A DNA stretch of 64,000 nt, from the NCBI GenBank assembly GCA_026120185.1, contig JANUWF010001783.1, forward strand, positions 1,519,001-1,583,000, in the 5' to 3' direction. Shown piece by piece: positions 11,068-23,025 of the stretch (positions are counted from its first letter, which is position 1; every line of letters begins with the position of its first letter). This stretch comes from Voacanga thouarsii. Lineage: Eukaryota; Streptophyta; Magnoliopsida; Gentianales; Apocynaceae. The translations under genes were made by a program, and so were the position numbers. The notes below the pieces were generated by a model. The model had not been told where the DNA came from. It saw nothing but the letters and a program-made list of their open reading frames with translations, and did not search any database.

Positions 11068-14000
11068 TATAATACACGTCTAACCTTACCCTTAGTACTT
11101 GAGGAATATGGGCTTAGCATGGCTTCTTGCATGTGCGTATGGATTTTGAAATATTTATCTATGCTATTGATGGTAGAGTGTATTTGTTTGTGTATAGTTG
11201 AACTTGTGTCTATTTATAAGTATATGGGTTACTTAGTAAGGTTACTATAATTTCTTTGTTTAGCTTAATGATTTATTATAGGAGATAGAATTTTTATTAG
11301 CATATAAGATGCTTGGGTTGAGGGTGAAAGAAATTTGTTTAAGTATTATATAAACAAGAGTTATTATGGTCTAGTGGATAAAGTTTGGGAATTATATCTT
11401 GGTGACTTGAGTTTTAATCCTAGCTTGTGCAAATTTTGTAGCTTTCTTTTTCCTTACTTTTTACACCTAAATTACCGTAGCCGAAATCCTCATGATCAGA
11501 AGCTACGTTGGAGATTAAATCTTCTAAGAAGTAGTTGTGGATGTATCTTGATAGTTATTTGATAAAACAAGAAATTTTCTTTTATGACCTTATGTTTTAA
11601 ATCAAATTAATTTCTATTATTCGTTAGCTATTAATTAACCATTATACAATCAGTTTTTTGTTTTCAAAAATTCATTCTTAAAATCTTATTTAATTTAGGA
11701 TTTTCAGCTGGCTGAGAACGAGAAGTTCCTGCCACCATTTCGGAGAAAATTCTCCTAATACTATATATTTTAAATTTTATAGGTATTTAGTTAAGAAAAA
11801 TCGGATTTTCTTTATTTATCTTCTACAAATTGTAAACTATATTCTACGAAAGTCTCTTCATTATTGTTTGAAGAAAACTCCAGCTATTCTAGGAATTTCT
11901 AGCCACCATGAAGATTTTTCCTATTTGGTATTTTTGAATTCTAGGATATTAGAATGAAAATACAGATTTTATCTCTTGAAAATTATTTAATTATCTTACT
12001 AGAATTTATTTTATCTTCATGGTTTTGTTTTTCTGGAAAAATTTCCAGCTTTGTCCGCCACTTGGAGTTGTTTAAACTCAACTAAAACTCTTGAGAATAG
12101 CTGGGAAAAACTTATCATAAGCAGTAATTTTAAAATTCCTTTTTTTTTTCTTTGAGGGTTTTCACCAGTTTTAACTGAAATTCTAGCAAAATACTAAGGC
12201 ATTAATCCACCACCTTAGGAGCTGTTTTAACTCCACTCTAATAACATAAGAAAGGCCAAAAGCCTTATCATATTTTTTGTAATTTTTATTCCATACAAAT
12301 TAGAAATTTTCTCCAAGTAGAACTCCTCTATTCCCTTGAGAATTCCGGCCGCCCTAGCTATTTTCCTCTCCATAATCCACTGATAGCAAGTCACTTTCAC
12401 AAGCTGAAAATATTTTTCTTTTCTCCATCGTAGATGACCGAAACAAAGCCAACTGAAGATAAATTTTCTATCTTCTCAAAAGTCTAAATTTCTATTTTCC
12501 TTTATTGGATAAAATATTGCCTATCTATATCACTACATCTAAGGCATTGAATTTCAGTTATTTTAGCCATACTACATCACAAACAAAACCAAATTTCAGC
12601 AAGTTTTGGTCACACCACACAAATACATAACTGACAGCTTTAACTTCCTTCTTCAACAAGTTTTTGGCTTCACTAAAACTCACACCACCAAAAGACATAC
12701 CCTCTATTGATTTCAGCTAGCACATATACACGCACAAGAATTTCTACAAAATAAAAACACACCCTCTCGGACATACAAAATTGAAACATCAAGCAAACAG
12801 CCACACACACACGAGACAAAGCAGCAAACGTACATCTCCTCTTTTCCTGCAAAACTAAAGCACCTAGAAGTCTACTTAAGAAGAAGCAGAATCACACACA
12901 CATCAACACCATTCGACCCTCTTCTCTTCCAAAACAGTTAAATCTCTCATCTTATCAAATCTTCCTAAGGTAAATCGATCCTCTTATTCCTAGTCCTTCA
13001 CCTCTTTCTCTTTTCTTTTCTTTTAGACCAAAACCAAGGGGGGTGGTGGGGTGGGGAGAGGGGTTCTTCTCTTTTCTCTAGAAATCATACGAAAAGCCTA
13101 GAAGATCTAAGTGAGTCCTTCTCTTTTCTCAACACGTTCAACTTGATTATCAAAGAAGTCACCTGTTGGATCTCTATAGACGTGTGCTATTAAGAGGTAA
13201 ATTATATTGCCTAAACAAAAGTTTTAGTTGGATGATTTAGGTACTACCATATTTGATCTATAAGGAAAACTATTTTATGTGATAGATGAGTTGTGACCTT
13301 TTAGATTAAATAAGCATGCTTTAATAATAGTATGATCATAAAAGATGCGGATTATGTTGTTAAATGATCTTTATGGTATTTTGTTATGAATATGAGATGA
13401 AGGAGACTATTATTTGTCTACATGATAGATCAAGGATTCTTTGATAACTAGGTTGATTTATATAAAGATGGTTATACGATTATTGGAGATAGTTGAAGAA
13501 CTAAGGTTACTATTTGATGAGTTTTTATGCACGGTTGACACAATGAATTTATGATTACATGATAGAGACTTAAATCGGGCTAATTTAAGTGATTTTGACT
13601 ATATTATGGTATTGAGATAGAATATGATTATAATTTATTATGTGTGATTTTAGATAAGGGGCTACTGGAGTAGAAGATCAAAACAGTTGATATTACTTTT
13701 CTAATTGAACAACTTCAAGTAAATCCTTCCATTAACAATTATGTATTAATGCTCTGAATTGCAAGTCAATTGTGAAATAATGGTTATCTCAATGATGTGT
13801 TTGGAATGCAAGCTTGATTGTTTTCATTAAAGGCTTTTACACGAACAAGGGTTTTAATGAAATATTACTTCTTATTTGAAAAATGATTTTACAACAAATT
13901 ATTGAGAAACCATGCTTGCATGACTAAAATATTTGAAAGTGGTTATATTGAGATTGGATCTTGATCGATTTATTAAGACTTTGAGTATTCAGTAAGGGTA

Positions 14001-14470
14001 GGGCACTAGGATTAACCTTTGAAAGGTAGGGTAAGCCTCCCAATAGGAGGCCATTTCTGAGAGATGAGCTCTATCCGAAAAAAGTGATAGTTTTAGTAGG
14101 TCAGGTTGGTCCGAGCTAACACTTTGGTCCAAGTGGGTTATTATTCTGGGGTGGACATAAGGTTAGTTAGGATAAGAGATAAAGGAATATCTTCCTAGTG
14201 CACTATACACCCGCTACACTTTGATGCATGTTTTCATAATGTTTGTCATGATGCAGGGTTTCATGGAAGGCTATGATGCAAGGTTTTATAGCTCGATTAT
14301 TTAGAGTAGTTTCTTATATAATATATACTATAATGATTTTGTACACCAATTTGATAAAAACTACTCACTATTGATTATGAAAGAATGTTTGACTTGCAAT
14401 TGACATTTGATAAATGGTTTCAATATACATACGTGAAATCTATTTTGAATCAATCAAGAGCACACACAGG
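11068..14470 (+). repeat. Right LTR of chromovirus A, first part
   Basis: It matches 539-3120 and then 4623-5420 of the left LTR. The intervening 1.5 kb is missing. The start TATAATACACG differs from TGTAATACCCC by substitutions. A G/GT-rich insert (13036-13061) is private to this copy. It carries a tRNA-like module (11358-11423) and a perfect hairpin at 14035-14051. Confidence 0.88.
11358..11423 (+). promoter_or_regulatory. tRNA-like module in LTR A (right)
   Basis: TTATTATGGTCTAGTGGATA followed by GACTTGAGTTTTAATCC gives A-box-like and B-box-like stretches with tRNA-like spacing. It is the counterpart of 824-886. Confidence 0.5.
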
Positions 14471-16016
14471 TGATGCGTATAATTTGGATTAAAAAAATCA
14501 TATAAAAATAAGCACACTCCCAATCAAGTTAAAATTAAAATGTTAACCACAAATTACACATATGAGGAAGCATACTCATCATTAACATAGCATAGGGTTC
14601 AAACTAGTGTCGATCCTCCAGGAACAAGTATGCATTAATCACTTTTCTTTCATTGGTTAACCGACTCAATAAAGTGAAAAGGCAATAAAAAAGAAAATAA
14701 AATAAAATTATATATATATATATGTCAATGATGGAGAATTATGTAATTCAAACTATTATTTTGACAAACATGATCTTAAAGGACCTAATTATTATCATAA
14801 TTAATAATTCTCTTGGCATCATGAAGAATTAAGATAGATTCACTTCTTTGGTCAATCCATGAAATCACTATCTTCAAGATAAATTAGCATTACTTAGTCT
14901 GTCTCAACTAATTCACCCAAAATATACATTAAACACAATCCTTGATTAAATTTTCTTGGTCTGGCAAATTTAAAACATGAAATTAATCAATGAATCCTTG
15001 GTCTGGCAGACATCAATTAATATTTAATTACCTTGGTCTTAGCAATTAACCCCTATGGTCAAGCAAGTTAATAGACAACAAATACAAAATCAAGCAATTG
15101 CAACTACCACCAACCCCTTTGGTCTAGTAAGTTAATGGAAAGAAACAACCAATTAATCTCGTGTTTAGCTCAAGTAATTAAATATCAAGAATAACAATCA
15201 ATTAATCAAAAGATCAAAGTAACTTTAAAAATCATAAATACCTAAACAATGTCAAATTACAATAAAACAATTAATACATCATTGTTTAAGAAAAGAAAAC
15301 AAAGTAAAAGAAAGTACTCATAGACAAGCCTCTTTCTTTTTCCTTTGCAGTCCCTCTTGCACAACCCTCTATGATTTGGTAGAATTCCTCTTTGATTTGA
15401 GCGATTTGATGTTATGATCCATGAATTCTCTCCTTTTTTTCCCCTTATGTTTTTCCTCTATTTATAGGCATTAGAAGTGCCTAAAATCATTCCCCTAGGT
15501 TTCTTGGCCGACTAGAAGTAGGAAAACACTAAAACTCTACAAATTGTCAAAAAAAAATGCACACGAAAATCGAGACACCGCCTCATCATCTAGGTGCAGC
15601 CGGCGCCGCCTGTCCTGCCTAGGGTTGGCGCCGGTTGTGATCTGTTTCTCCAGTCGTTCACAGAATTTTTTTAATTTTTGCGCCATCCTTTCCTGAATGC
15701 AGTCGGCGCCGCCTCTAGCCTCCTAGTCGGTGCTGGTTCGGTTCTATTCCGCTCTGTTTTACTGATTTTTGTTATCTCAAAGTGCGTGCCAGCAGCACGT
15801 GGCCGGCGTTGGTTCTCTTCCTCTAGCCGGCGCAACCTCTGTTCTGTTTTACGACGTTTTTCTCTTATTTTACTCTTAAAATCTGAAATAATACATAAAA
15901 TACCTTTACAATGGTAAAATCTTAAATATGAAGGAATATAACTAGTTATTGAACAAAATATATCACAAAATAGCCTCAAATAATTAGGAAATATATGACT
16001 AATTGAGGTCCAATCA
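14471..16016 (-). repeat. 3' LTR (sense) of Athila-like element 1
   Basis: About 1.55 kb, closely matching 19583-21096. It contains a GC-rich island (about 15595-15840) with repeated GGCGCCGG-like motifs in otherwise AT-rich sequence. ORFs at 15671-16027 fall in this island and are chance frames. Confidence 0.9.
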
Positions 16017-16052
16017 CATTCCCCCACACTTAGCTATTTGCTTGTCCTCAAG
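16017..16052 (-). other. Terminal polypurine tract of Athila-like element 1
   Basis: On the minus strand it reads TTGAGGACAAGCAAAT then TAAGTGTGGGGGAATG, immediately before the 3' LTR. This is the well-known 3' signature of Athila and TAT elements. The same arrangement occurs at 42441-42475 (plus) and 60073-60108 (minus). Confidence 0.85.
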
Positions 16053-17877
16053 CAAATCGTCAAAGACAAGTAGGAAAAACACAAGTTTTCAAACAAATCA
16101 CTTAATCAATTTCAAAACAATATCTCTAATGCTTTCTTTATTCAAGACAATAAAACATAGGCTACTATATCTTTCATAACAAATACAAGACTTGTGTAAG
16201 TGAATAGTGACTAGTAGAACCATCTCAATACTTAACATCATTCTCAAACCATTGGAAAGAATTTAGTTCAAAAGAAATATGCATCCCATAAGTTTACTTT
16301 TCATACACTCTTTCCACTAATTTGAGACATGTCATGATTCTACTTAGGTCAAGTAGGACTTTAAAGCTTGTAATGTAAGGCTAAAGGGTTTGTAATATAG
16401 CTTGTCAACGAATGATATAGGAGATCAAATATCAAAGAAGATGAGAGTTTGCAAGAAAAGGAAAACTAAGATGTACCAAGAAAATCCAAACTTTTCCTGC
16501 TCTCCTATTCCAAAATCAATCAAAATCCATAACCTTGTATGGCAATTATAGCATAGTTCAAGCCAATCTTGCATTCTTTTCATCACTTTTTCTCAACTCA
16601 TCAATAATTTTGCACCAGATCATCAAAAATTTCAGCAATGGTGCCAATGACTTGATGTGAACTTAAGTTTTTTCAAAAATACCTCCATAATGAAATAGAA
16701 AAATTATCTTATTCCAGCTCGATCAACCTTCTTCTTGTGCTCTTCTTTTCTTTTTTTTCTCTTTTCAACTTTTCTTTTCTTTTCTTTTCTCTTCAAATGT
16801 TGCTTTCGTTTGGTTTTCAATTTTCTTTTCTTTCGCAACCTTTTCTAGCAGCTTTTTCTAGCAGCTTTTCTCAAGGTTTCTTTTCTCTTTTTCTTTTCTT
16901 CCTCTTCTCCTTTCACAACTCTACTCAACAATGATGCATGGTTGAAAGTAACAAGTCATGACATTTATACACACTTTCTCCCTCATAACTCTTTTACTTG
17001 TACTTTTATCCATTAAGAGCAATTAAAGATTTGGAAGAATTATCAAACTCTCAGAAAGAAGTAATGGACAAAGTATGATAATGGGTTTAAGAAGGAAATT
17101 AATAATTTAGGCTCAAAATAGGCACTAAGGATAATATAAAGTAGGTAGGCTTGAAAAGCTCAAACTATCCAAAGAAGACCTATTACCGTCATCCCTAAGT
17201 TAAATCACGAATGTCTTTCTTATTTCATCTCGAGAGGTATTCAAGTAAGTTCTAGAATGCTCAATGAATTTTAGCATAAAAACAGGTTTAAGAACAATGT
17301 AAAACATTTGATCAAGAACTACTTAGTCCAAGTATGTGCAAAAAGTCATGCGTAAGCCACAATTGATATAGAACCTATGCTCTATGATCTAGCACAAAGA
17401 CATACATTAAAGATACATCTTGAAAGCTCACAAAAATTAGAAAGTTTTTGAAAATTTTGCTCACAAGAAGAATGAAATATAAAAGAACGAAGCATAGAAG
17501 AATTCTCAATCTAACTACTCCCCCACACTTAAACTGGACATTATCCTCAATGCCAAATAAATAAAGCAAGGAAATAATGTCATGGGACTACAAATAAAAG
17601 GGACAAGATATGAAAGAAAAATACTTCCATTACAGTGGGCATTCTTCTACAAAAGGGTCGAGTTCCTGGAGAAAGAGGGATTATCGAAGTACCTAAAAAG
17701 AAAAATACAAAAGAAACACACCAAAGCATAAAAATTAGAAAATAAAAATAAACAAAAAGTAAAGAAAATAGTAAAAAAAAAGAAAAGGAAATGAAATAAC
17801 TAGAAAAGGTCATGAAAATATAAAGGAAAAACAATAAAAAGAGAGTGACAAGTAGGGATATATGTAGAACAAGCATC
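16053..17877 (-). other. 3' noncoding region of Athila-like element 1
   Basis: About 1.8 kb without coding signal. It includes a strongly pyrimidine-rich plus strand at 16729-16915 (purine-rich in sense) and an internal PPT-like tract at 17516-17540, CCAGTTTAAGTGTGGGGGAG on the minus strand. It is similar to 60109-61600 of element 3, so it is a conserved part of the family. ORFs here (16737-16934, 17375-17969) are low-complexity frames. Confidence 0.6.
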
Positions 17878-19316
17878 TCAATCCTCCCCATCATCATCAT
17901 CAGGTGCGGAAGTGCCCTCACCACCGTGTGGTCCCAGAAAATGCTGCCTCCACTCAGCCAAAAATACATATTCCAAGTGCTTGGGTAGGTCTTTTAGATC
18001 TAATTCTGGAGGATTCTCTATGGATGATTTCATTCTCCCCAAACTACTTTTCTCAATTATTTCAAAACTCTTCATTCCCTCCTCATTAATAGAATCCTCC
18101 AAATATGCTACTAAAGTTTCCATTAACTTCTTCTCCAATGATTTCTGCATAAAATTCAAAATAGGTTCGTTAAGAATATCAATTCGTAAACAAGAATCAT
18201 TAGAAGATAACAGTTGTTGCATGCTTTTGTAGATTTAAATGACTACTTCCTCATCCCCAACCCTAAGTGTCAACCTCTCCCATGAACATCAATTAACTCC
18301 TTCGCTGTAGCTAGGAAGGGTCTACCTAAGATTAAGGGGACTTTGGAATCTTCATCCATGTCAAGAAGAACAAAATCTATTGGAAATATGAACTTATCAA
18401 CTTTTACCAGCACATCTTCTATTATACCCCTAGGATATTTAATAGATCTATTTGCGAGTTGAATACTTATCCTAGTGGGTTGGGGTTCTTTTAGGCCTAG
18501 TTTCTTAAATGTTTTATATGGCAATAAATTAATGCTAGCACCTAAGTCAGCTAATATATTACAGAAATTAAGAGTGCCAATTAAACATGGAATAGAGAAA
18601 CTCCCTAGATAATTTTCTTTGTGTGGCAAATTCTATTTGTCCAGCAATATGGCTGAGCATTCCTCATTTAGTACCACTGTAGACAGTTCTTCCAATCGCT
18701 TTTTACTTACAAGCATACTTTTGAGAAATTTGGCATATTTGGGCATGTGAATTAAGGTCTCACTAAGTGGGATGTCTATGTGTAGCTATTTGAATATCTT
18801 AAGAAATTTGTCAAATTGGGCATCTTTTTGAGTTTTGTGTATACGGGCAAGATAAGGAATTTGAGGCTGAAAAATAGAATTTCTAGTGGGATTTTCGGAA
18901 GGTGGGCAGGGTGTAGCTGGCGTCGGTTCTATGCTGGGCTACTTGTTTTCAGTGGTACAGGACAGCTAGCGCCGGTTCTCTTCCTCTAGCCAATGCCGGT
19001 TGCAGTCTGCAATGTCTAGCAACTCTTTTCCATTCCGTAATGTGATAGCAACGATTTCCTCTTTACCTATCGGTGTTAGTTCTTGAGATTTCAATGCCAT
19101 GTCAGTTAAAAATCAGATTTGTCGTTTCATATTGTGGATCATTTCCACAAACTTCTCAAATGTGGAATCTATTTCTCGGAAGCGTCTCGTGACATGGACA
19201 ACAAATTTTCAAATCACTGTCTCAATCTCTGCTGACTCTGGGGCTTTGAGTGTTATCTCGATAGAGTAATGGGGGTACTGCCCCTCATTAAGCCTCCTCT
19301 GGTTCCAATTCGCCAT
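17878..19316 (-). pseudogene. Athila-type gag-protease remnant, RT deleted
   Basis: Read on the minus strand from an ATG at 19316 (MANWNQRRLNEG), one frame holds for about 340 codons broken only by stops, then shifts near 18270. Landmarks in order: VAITLRNGKEL (the end-of-gag signature of Athila elements), MPKYAKFLKSM and NEECSAILL, then the protease (18270-18629) with ADLGASINLLP as active site and VPLILGRPFLAT near its end. After a frameshift and a stop, LTLRVGDEEVV and the linker ENPPELDLKDLPKHLEYVFL follow (17878-18222); in Athila that linker leads into RT. Here it runs into an acidic tail (DDDDGED) and stops. Gag N-terminus, RT and integrase are missing. Confidence 0.85.
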
Positions 19317-19559
19317 TTTATCAGAGCATAGGAGATAGTTAGATAATGTAATTCACAATTCAAACTAAATTAAAAGAGCAAATTAGTTAGTTAAATATTA
19401 GTCAAAGTTAGTAAGTTAGATTACAAAGATTACAAGGATACGAAAAATACAAAAGATGGCACCTTTTTGTGAAAAGAACAATTGTACGTATTTAAATATT
19501 TGCATATTTACATATTCACATGGTTAAATCAACAAAATCCAAGCTTTCATGATATTGTT

Positions 19560-19576
19560 CCCCGGCAACGACGCCA
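19560..19576 (-). other. Primer binding site, tRNA-Asp type (Athila-like element 1)
   Basis: The plus strand reads CCCCGGCAACGACGCCA, which is the 3' end of plant tRNA-Asp with one change (CCCCGGCAACGGCGCCA). The minus strand is therefore the primer site, lying 6 bp from the sense 5' LTR. Confidence 0.9.
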
Positions 19577-19582
19577 AAAATA

Positions 19583-21096
19583 TGATGCGTATAGATTTGG
19601 ATAAAAAAATCATATAAAAATAAGCATATTCCCAATCAAGTTTAAATTAAAATATTAACCACAAATTACACATATGAGCAAGTGTACTCATCATTAACAT
19701 AGCATAGGGTTCAAACGAGTTTCGATCCTCCAAGAACAAGTATACATTAATCACTTTTCTTTCATTGGCTAGCCGACTCAATAAAGTGAAAAGGCAATAA
19801 AAAGGAAAATAAAATAAAATAAAGAAATATATACATGTCAATGATGGAGAATTATGCAATTCAAACCATTCTTTTGACAAACATGATCTTAAAAGACCTA
19901 ATTATTATCATAATTAATTATTCTTTTGGCACCATGAAAGATTAAGATAGATTCACTTCTTTGGTCAATCCATGAAATCACTATCTTCTAGATAAATTAG
20001 CATCACTTGGTCTGTCTCAACTAATTCACCCAAAATATGCATTAAACACAATCCTTGATTAAATTTCCTTTGCCTGACAAATTTAAAATATGAAACTAAT
20101 CAACGATTCTTTGGTCTGGCAGACATCAATTAATCTTTAATTACCTTGGCCTTAGCAATTAACCCCTATGGTCAAGCAAGTTAATAGACAACAAATACAA
20201 AATCAATCAATTGCAAACACCACCAACCCTTTTGGTCTAGTAAGTTAATGGAAAAAACCAACCAATTAATCTCGTGATTAACTAAAGTAATTAAATACCA
20301 AGAATAACAATCAATTAATCAAAAATTTGAAGTAACTCTAAAAATCATGAATACCTAAACAATGTCAAATTACAATAAAAAATCCATTACATCATTGTTC
20401 AAGAATAGAAAATAGAGTAAATAAAAGCACTCATAGACAAGCCTCCTTCTTTTTTCTTTGCAGACCCTCTTGCACAACCCTCCATGATTTGGTAGAATTC
20501 CTCTTGATTTGAACGATTTGATGTTATGATCCATGAATTCTCTCTTTTTGCCTTGTGTTTTTCCTCTATTTATAGGCATTAAAAGTGCCTAAAATCGTTC
20601 CCTTAGGTTTCTTGACCGACTTGAAGTAGGAAAACACTAAAACTCTACAAATTGTCAAAAAATGCACATGAAAATCGAGGCACCACCTCATCATCAGGGC
20701 GTGGCCGATATTGGTTGTGATCTGTTTCTCTAGTCGTTCACCGATTTTTCTTAATTTTCACGCCATCCTTTCCAGAGTGCAGTCAACGCCGCCTCTAGCC
20801 TCCTAGCTAGCACCGATTTGGTTATATTCCACTCAGTTTTACTGATTTTTGTCGCCTCAAAATACATGACAGCAGCACGTAGCTGGCGCCGGTTCTCTTC
20901 CTCTAGCTGGCGCTGCCTCTATTCTGTTTTGCGACTTTTTTCTCTTATTTTACCCCTAAAATCTGAAATAATGCATAAAATACCTTTCCAATGATAAAAT
21001 CTCAAATATGAAAGAATATGACTAGTTATTGAACAAAATGTATCACAAAATTACCTCAAATAACTAGGAAATATATGACTAATTTAGGCCCTATCA
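19583..21096 (-). repeat. 5' LTR (sense) of Athila-like element 1
   Basis: About 1.5 kb, paired with 14471-16016. The GC-rich island (20690-20925) is more mutated than in the other LTR, with several CpG-type losses. ORFs at 19647-19880 and 20370-20579 are LTR frames with no protein similarity. Confidence 0.9.
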
Positions 21097-21390
21097 ACAA
21101 GACTTATTGAAATGTATTTCTCATACCCCTTTTGGTGTTATGTTTCAGGATTTGCCAACTTTGATAAGGTTGGGCATTGTTAGGAGTTTGTAGTATTCCA
21201 TATCTGGATTCTAATTTTGTTTTGGAAACTGTTATGTTTCATTTGTTTAGAGAGACTTCTGTTTTCCCATGTAATACGATTTTTATTTATTACTGCTTTA
21301 GTTTTATCGTTTACCAAGTTATAAAGACCTTTGGTCTTTTGGACGGAGCGCCATCCCTGTTCTTTTTGGGTGCGCAAGTAGGGGGTGATA
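21097..21390 (+). repeat. Right LTR of chromovirus A, second part
   Basis: It continues the LTR after the Athila insertion, aligning with 5425-5730 (shared GTTGGGCATTGTTAGGAGTTTG and TTATAAAGACC). The end GGGGGTGATA is a decayed form of GGGTGTTACA. Confidence 0.85.
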
Positions 21391-21990
21391 TCTAATGTCC
21401 GTCCTCTGGCTCTACAAGGAACTGTGTCGCTAGCTTGGGAATATATGATTTACAAGTACTGACACCCTCTTAAGAAAGAGTCCATCTGCTGGAGGTGGCC
21501 ACCTACCTGGAGAGATGCTTAAACTGTTAAGGGCTAATGCAGGAGGTCTGCCTTAATGACTACTCAATATTTTCTTGTTAGGAGATATGCACTCTTAGAC
21601 TAGGTTTTTGATGTAAATATCGAATATGTTAATAAAAGAATTTATTTCCAGAAATTATTTATGAATTTACATTTTTATTTGTGCACAATTACATTTGGAA
21701 AAGACCCATTACATTTAAGTAAGTGGTCCATGTGAATGGAGATCTTTCACAATAAGGTATGGATCATGGGTTACTTAACACATAAATATTCGTTCTTAAC
21801 CGATTGATGAAAATGGGAATCTCATCATATCTAGGTTATTATGTTGTGAATTCTAAATGGAAAATGGCTTACTTTTAGCCAGTGAGTATTCCACTTACTT
21901 CATGATATAAGCGTATTTCAAATACATAGAACAGGACCTGTAGTAGTGATTTCTTAAAGTACTATATGGTAGAAACCTAGACTATTACCG
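21391..21990. other. Unassigned stretch after chromovirus A
   Basis: About 600 bp with no ORF, no simple repeat and no clear match to the other elements. It may be a diverged part of the LTR relic that follows. Confidence 0.35.
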
Positions 21991-22960
21991 CTACAAATGG
22001 ACTAGTACTCTACCACTTGAGTATGAGTTGGTAGTCTGACGAAACTAGAAGCACATACTTTGATATGCTATAGTTGAGGTTCTATCGTAGGGCCAATATA
22101 CTTATATGTTGGGTTTGTGTGACTAGTTAGTTAAGACAGACTTGTACAAGATAGTTTCTATACTATATTACCCCTTGTAGTTGTCTGAATGATCTAAATA
22201 TCCAGGACCCTAGGAAACATGACTTGGATATTGGCTTTAGGGTAGCTCCTTTGGAAAGTTGAAACAATCTAAGAAGTCATGGATCATTAGACTAGAGGTC
22301 TAAGGATGGTAGATGTCATTTAGAGAGGTGTTAATACACTTCTTCCTCTCTAAATATATGACGATGTATAAAGGGATATTTTAGTCATTACACTTATAGG
22401 TCGGAGACTTTACTAATGCAACATTGTCCTTGGGGTCAATATTTTCTTATAGTGATATTAGAAAATATTTAAAATGTAAAATACAGCTATTTATATGACA
22501 AGGATATTTTGGTCATTTTAGTAGCCAAGGCGGTGTGTCTTTTGGTCCCCAGTATAGACCGTAAGTCCTAATTAAATACATGCTAAGGAATTGATCTTAA
22601 ATTAAATGAAATTTATTTTATTTAAGTGGCCTGATTTAATTGTTGGGCTAGAATAAAATAAAGGTCTACGGAGAGAGAGAATTAATGAAATTAGTTTGGT
22701 GGGTTAATTAATTATTCAGGGCTTTGGCACAGTTTGAATAATTAAAGATTAACCTGGGACTAAACTAATATAGGCCTGTTAATTGGACTAGGATATTTGG
22801 GCTGGAAAATTAATTTTTAATTGGGCTATTTATTTGGTTCTGATTAGAATAATTAATTAAGCCCAAAAAGGTTAAACTAAGAGTCCAATGGCCCAGTCCA
22901 GTTTAACTTAGGGTTTTTATTTAGGTTAAACAAAAGGATTGGACATAACGTTGTTTTTGA
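21991..22960 (+). repeat. Old LTR relic related to LTR A
   Basis: Many short blocks align with 3140-4120 of the left LTR A: GAGTATGAGTTGGTAGTCTG, CTTGGGGTCAATATTTTCTTA, GTCATTTTAGTAGCCAAG and a TTAATTAA-rich part. This is the very segment the right LTR A lacks. The relic is much more diverged than the two LTRs of A are from each other where these align. Confidence 0.65.
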
Positions 22961-22991
22961 CGGCCTCTTCTCTGTGTGAAAAATAGCCAGA

Positions 22992-22993
<2 letters not shown>

Positions 22994-23023
<30 letters not shown>
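22994..23023. repeat. (CT)n microsatellite
   Basis: A run of about 15 CT dinucleotides just after the LTR relic. Similar CT tracts lie inside LTR B (48539, 58203). Confidence 0.95.

Positions 23024-23025
<2 letters not shown>

Larger units (their letters stand above)
14471..21096 (-). mobile_element. Athila-like element 1, non-autonomous, inserted in LTR A
   Basis: A 6.6 kb minus-strand element with LTRs 14471-16016 and 19583-21096. Its ends are TGATGCG...CTATCA. It is flanked by ACAGG (14466-14470) and ACAAG (21097-21101), a target duplication with one change. Sense order (right to left): LTR, tRNA-Asp PBS, broken gag-protease, a 3' noncoding part with two PPT-like tracts, LTR. No RT, RNase H or integrase is present, so it depended on helper proteins. 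The protease and gag end resemble the Athila lineage of Ty3/Gypsy. Confidence 0.9.
539..21390 (+). mobile_element. Chromovirus A (Ty3/Gypsy, Tekay/Del-like), decayed, right LTR split
   Basis: A complete but degenerate LTR retrotransposon. Order: left LTR (539-5730), iMet primer site (5733), pre-gag ORF, gag with zinc knuckle, protease, RT, remnant RNase H, integrase, chromodomain, PPT (11055), right LTR (11068-14470 and 21097-21390). The right LTR is interrupted by an Athila-like element. The chromodomain and long LTRs place it in the Tekay/Del group of plant chromoviruses; that clade name is inferred from family knowledge. All ORFs carry stops and frameshifts, and pol has lost pieces of protease and most of RNase H, so the copy is dead. 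Because pol sequence also precedes its left LTR, it may be part of an LTR-sharing tandem. Confidence 0.88.

Noticed and set aside
16737..16934. ORF rich in Phe, Leu and Ser that looks like a membrane protein
   Set aside because: It is a pyrimidine-rich low-complexity tract of the Athila-like 3' region; the same type of ORF appears at 60538-60964 in element 3.
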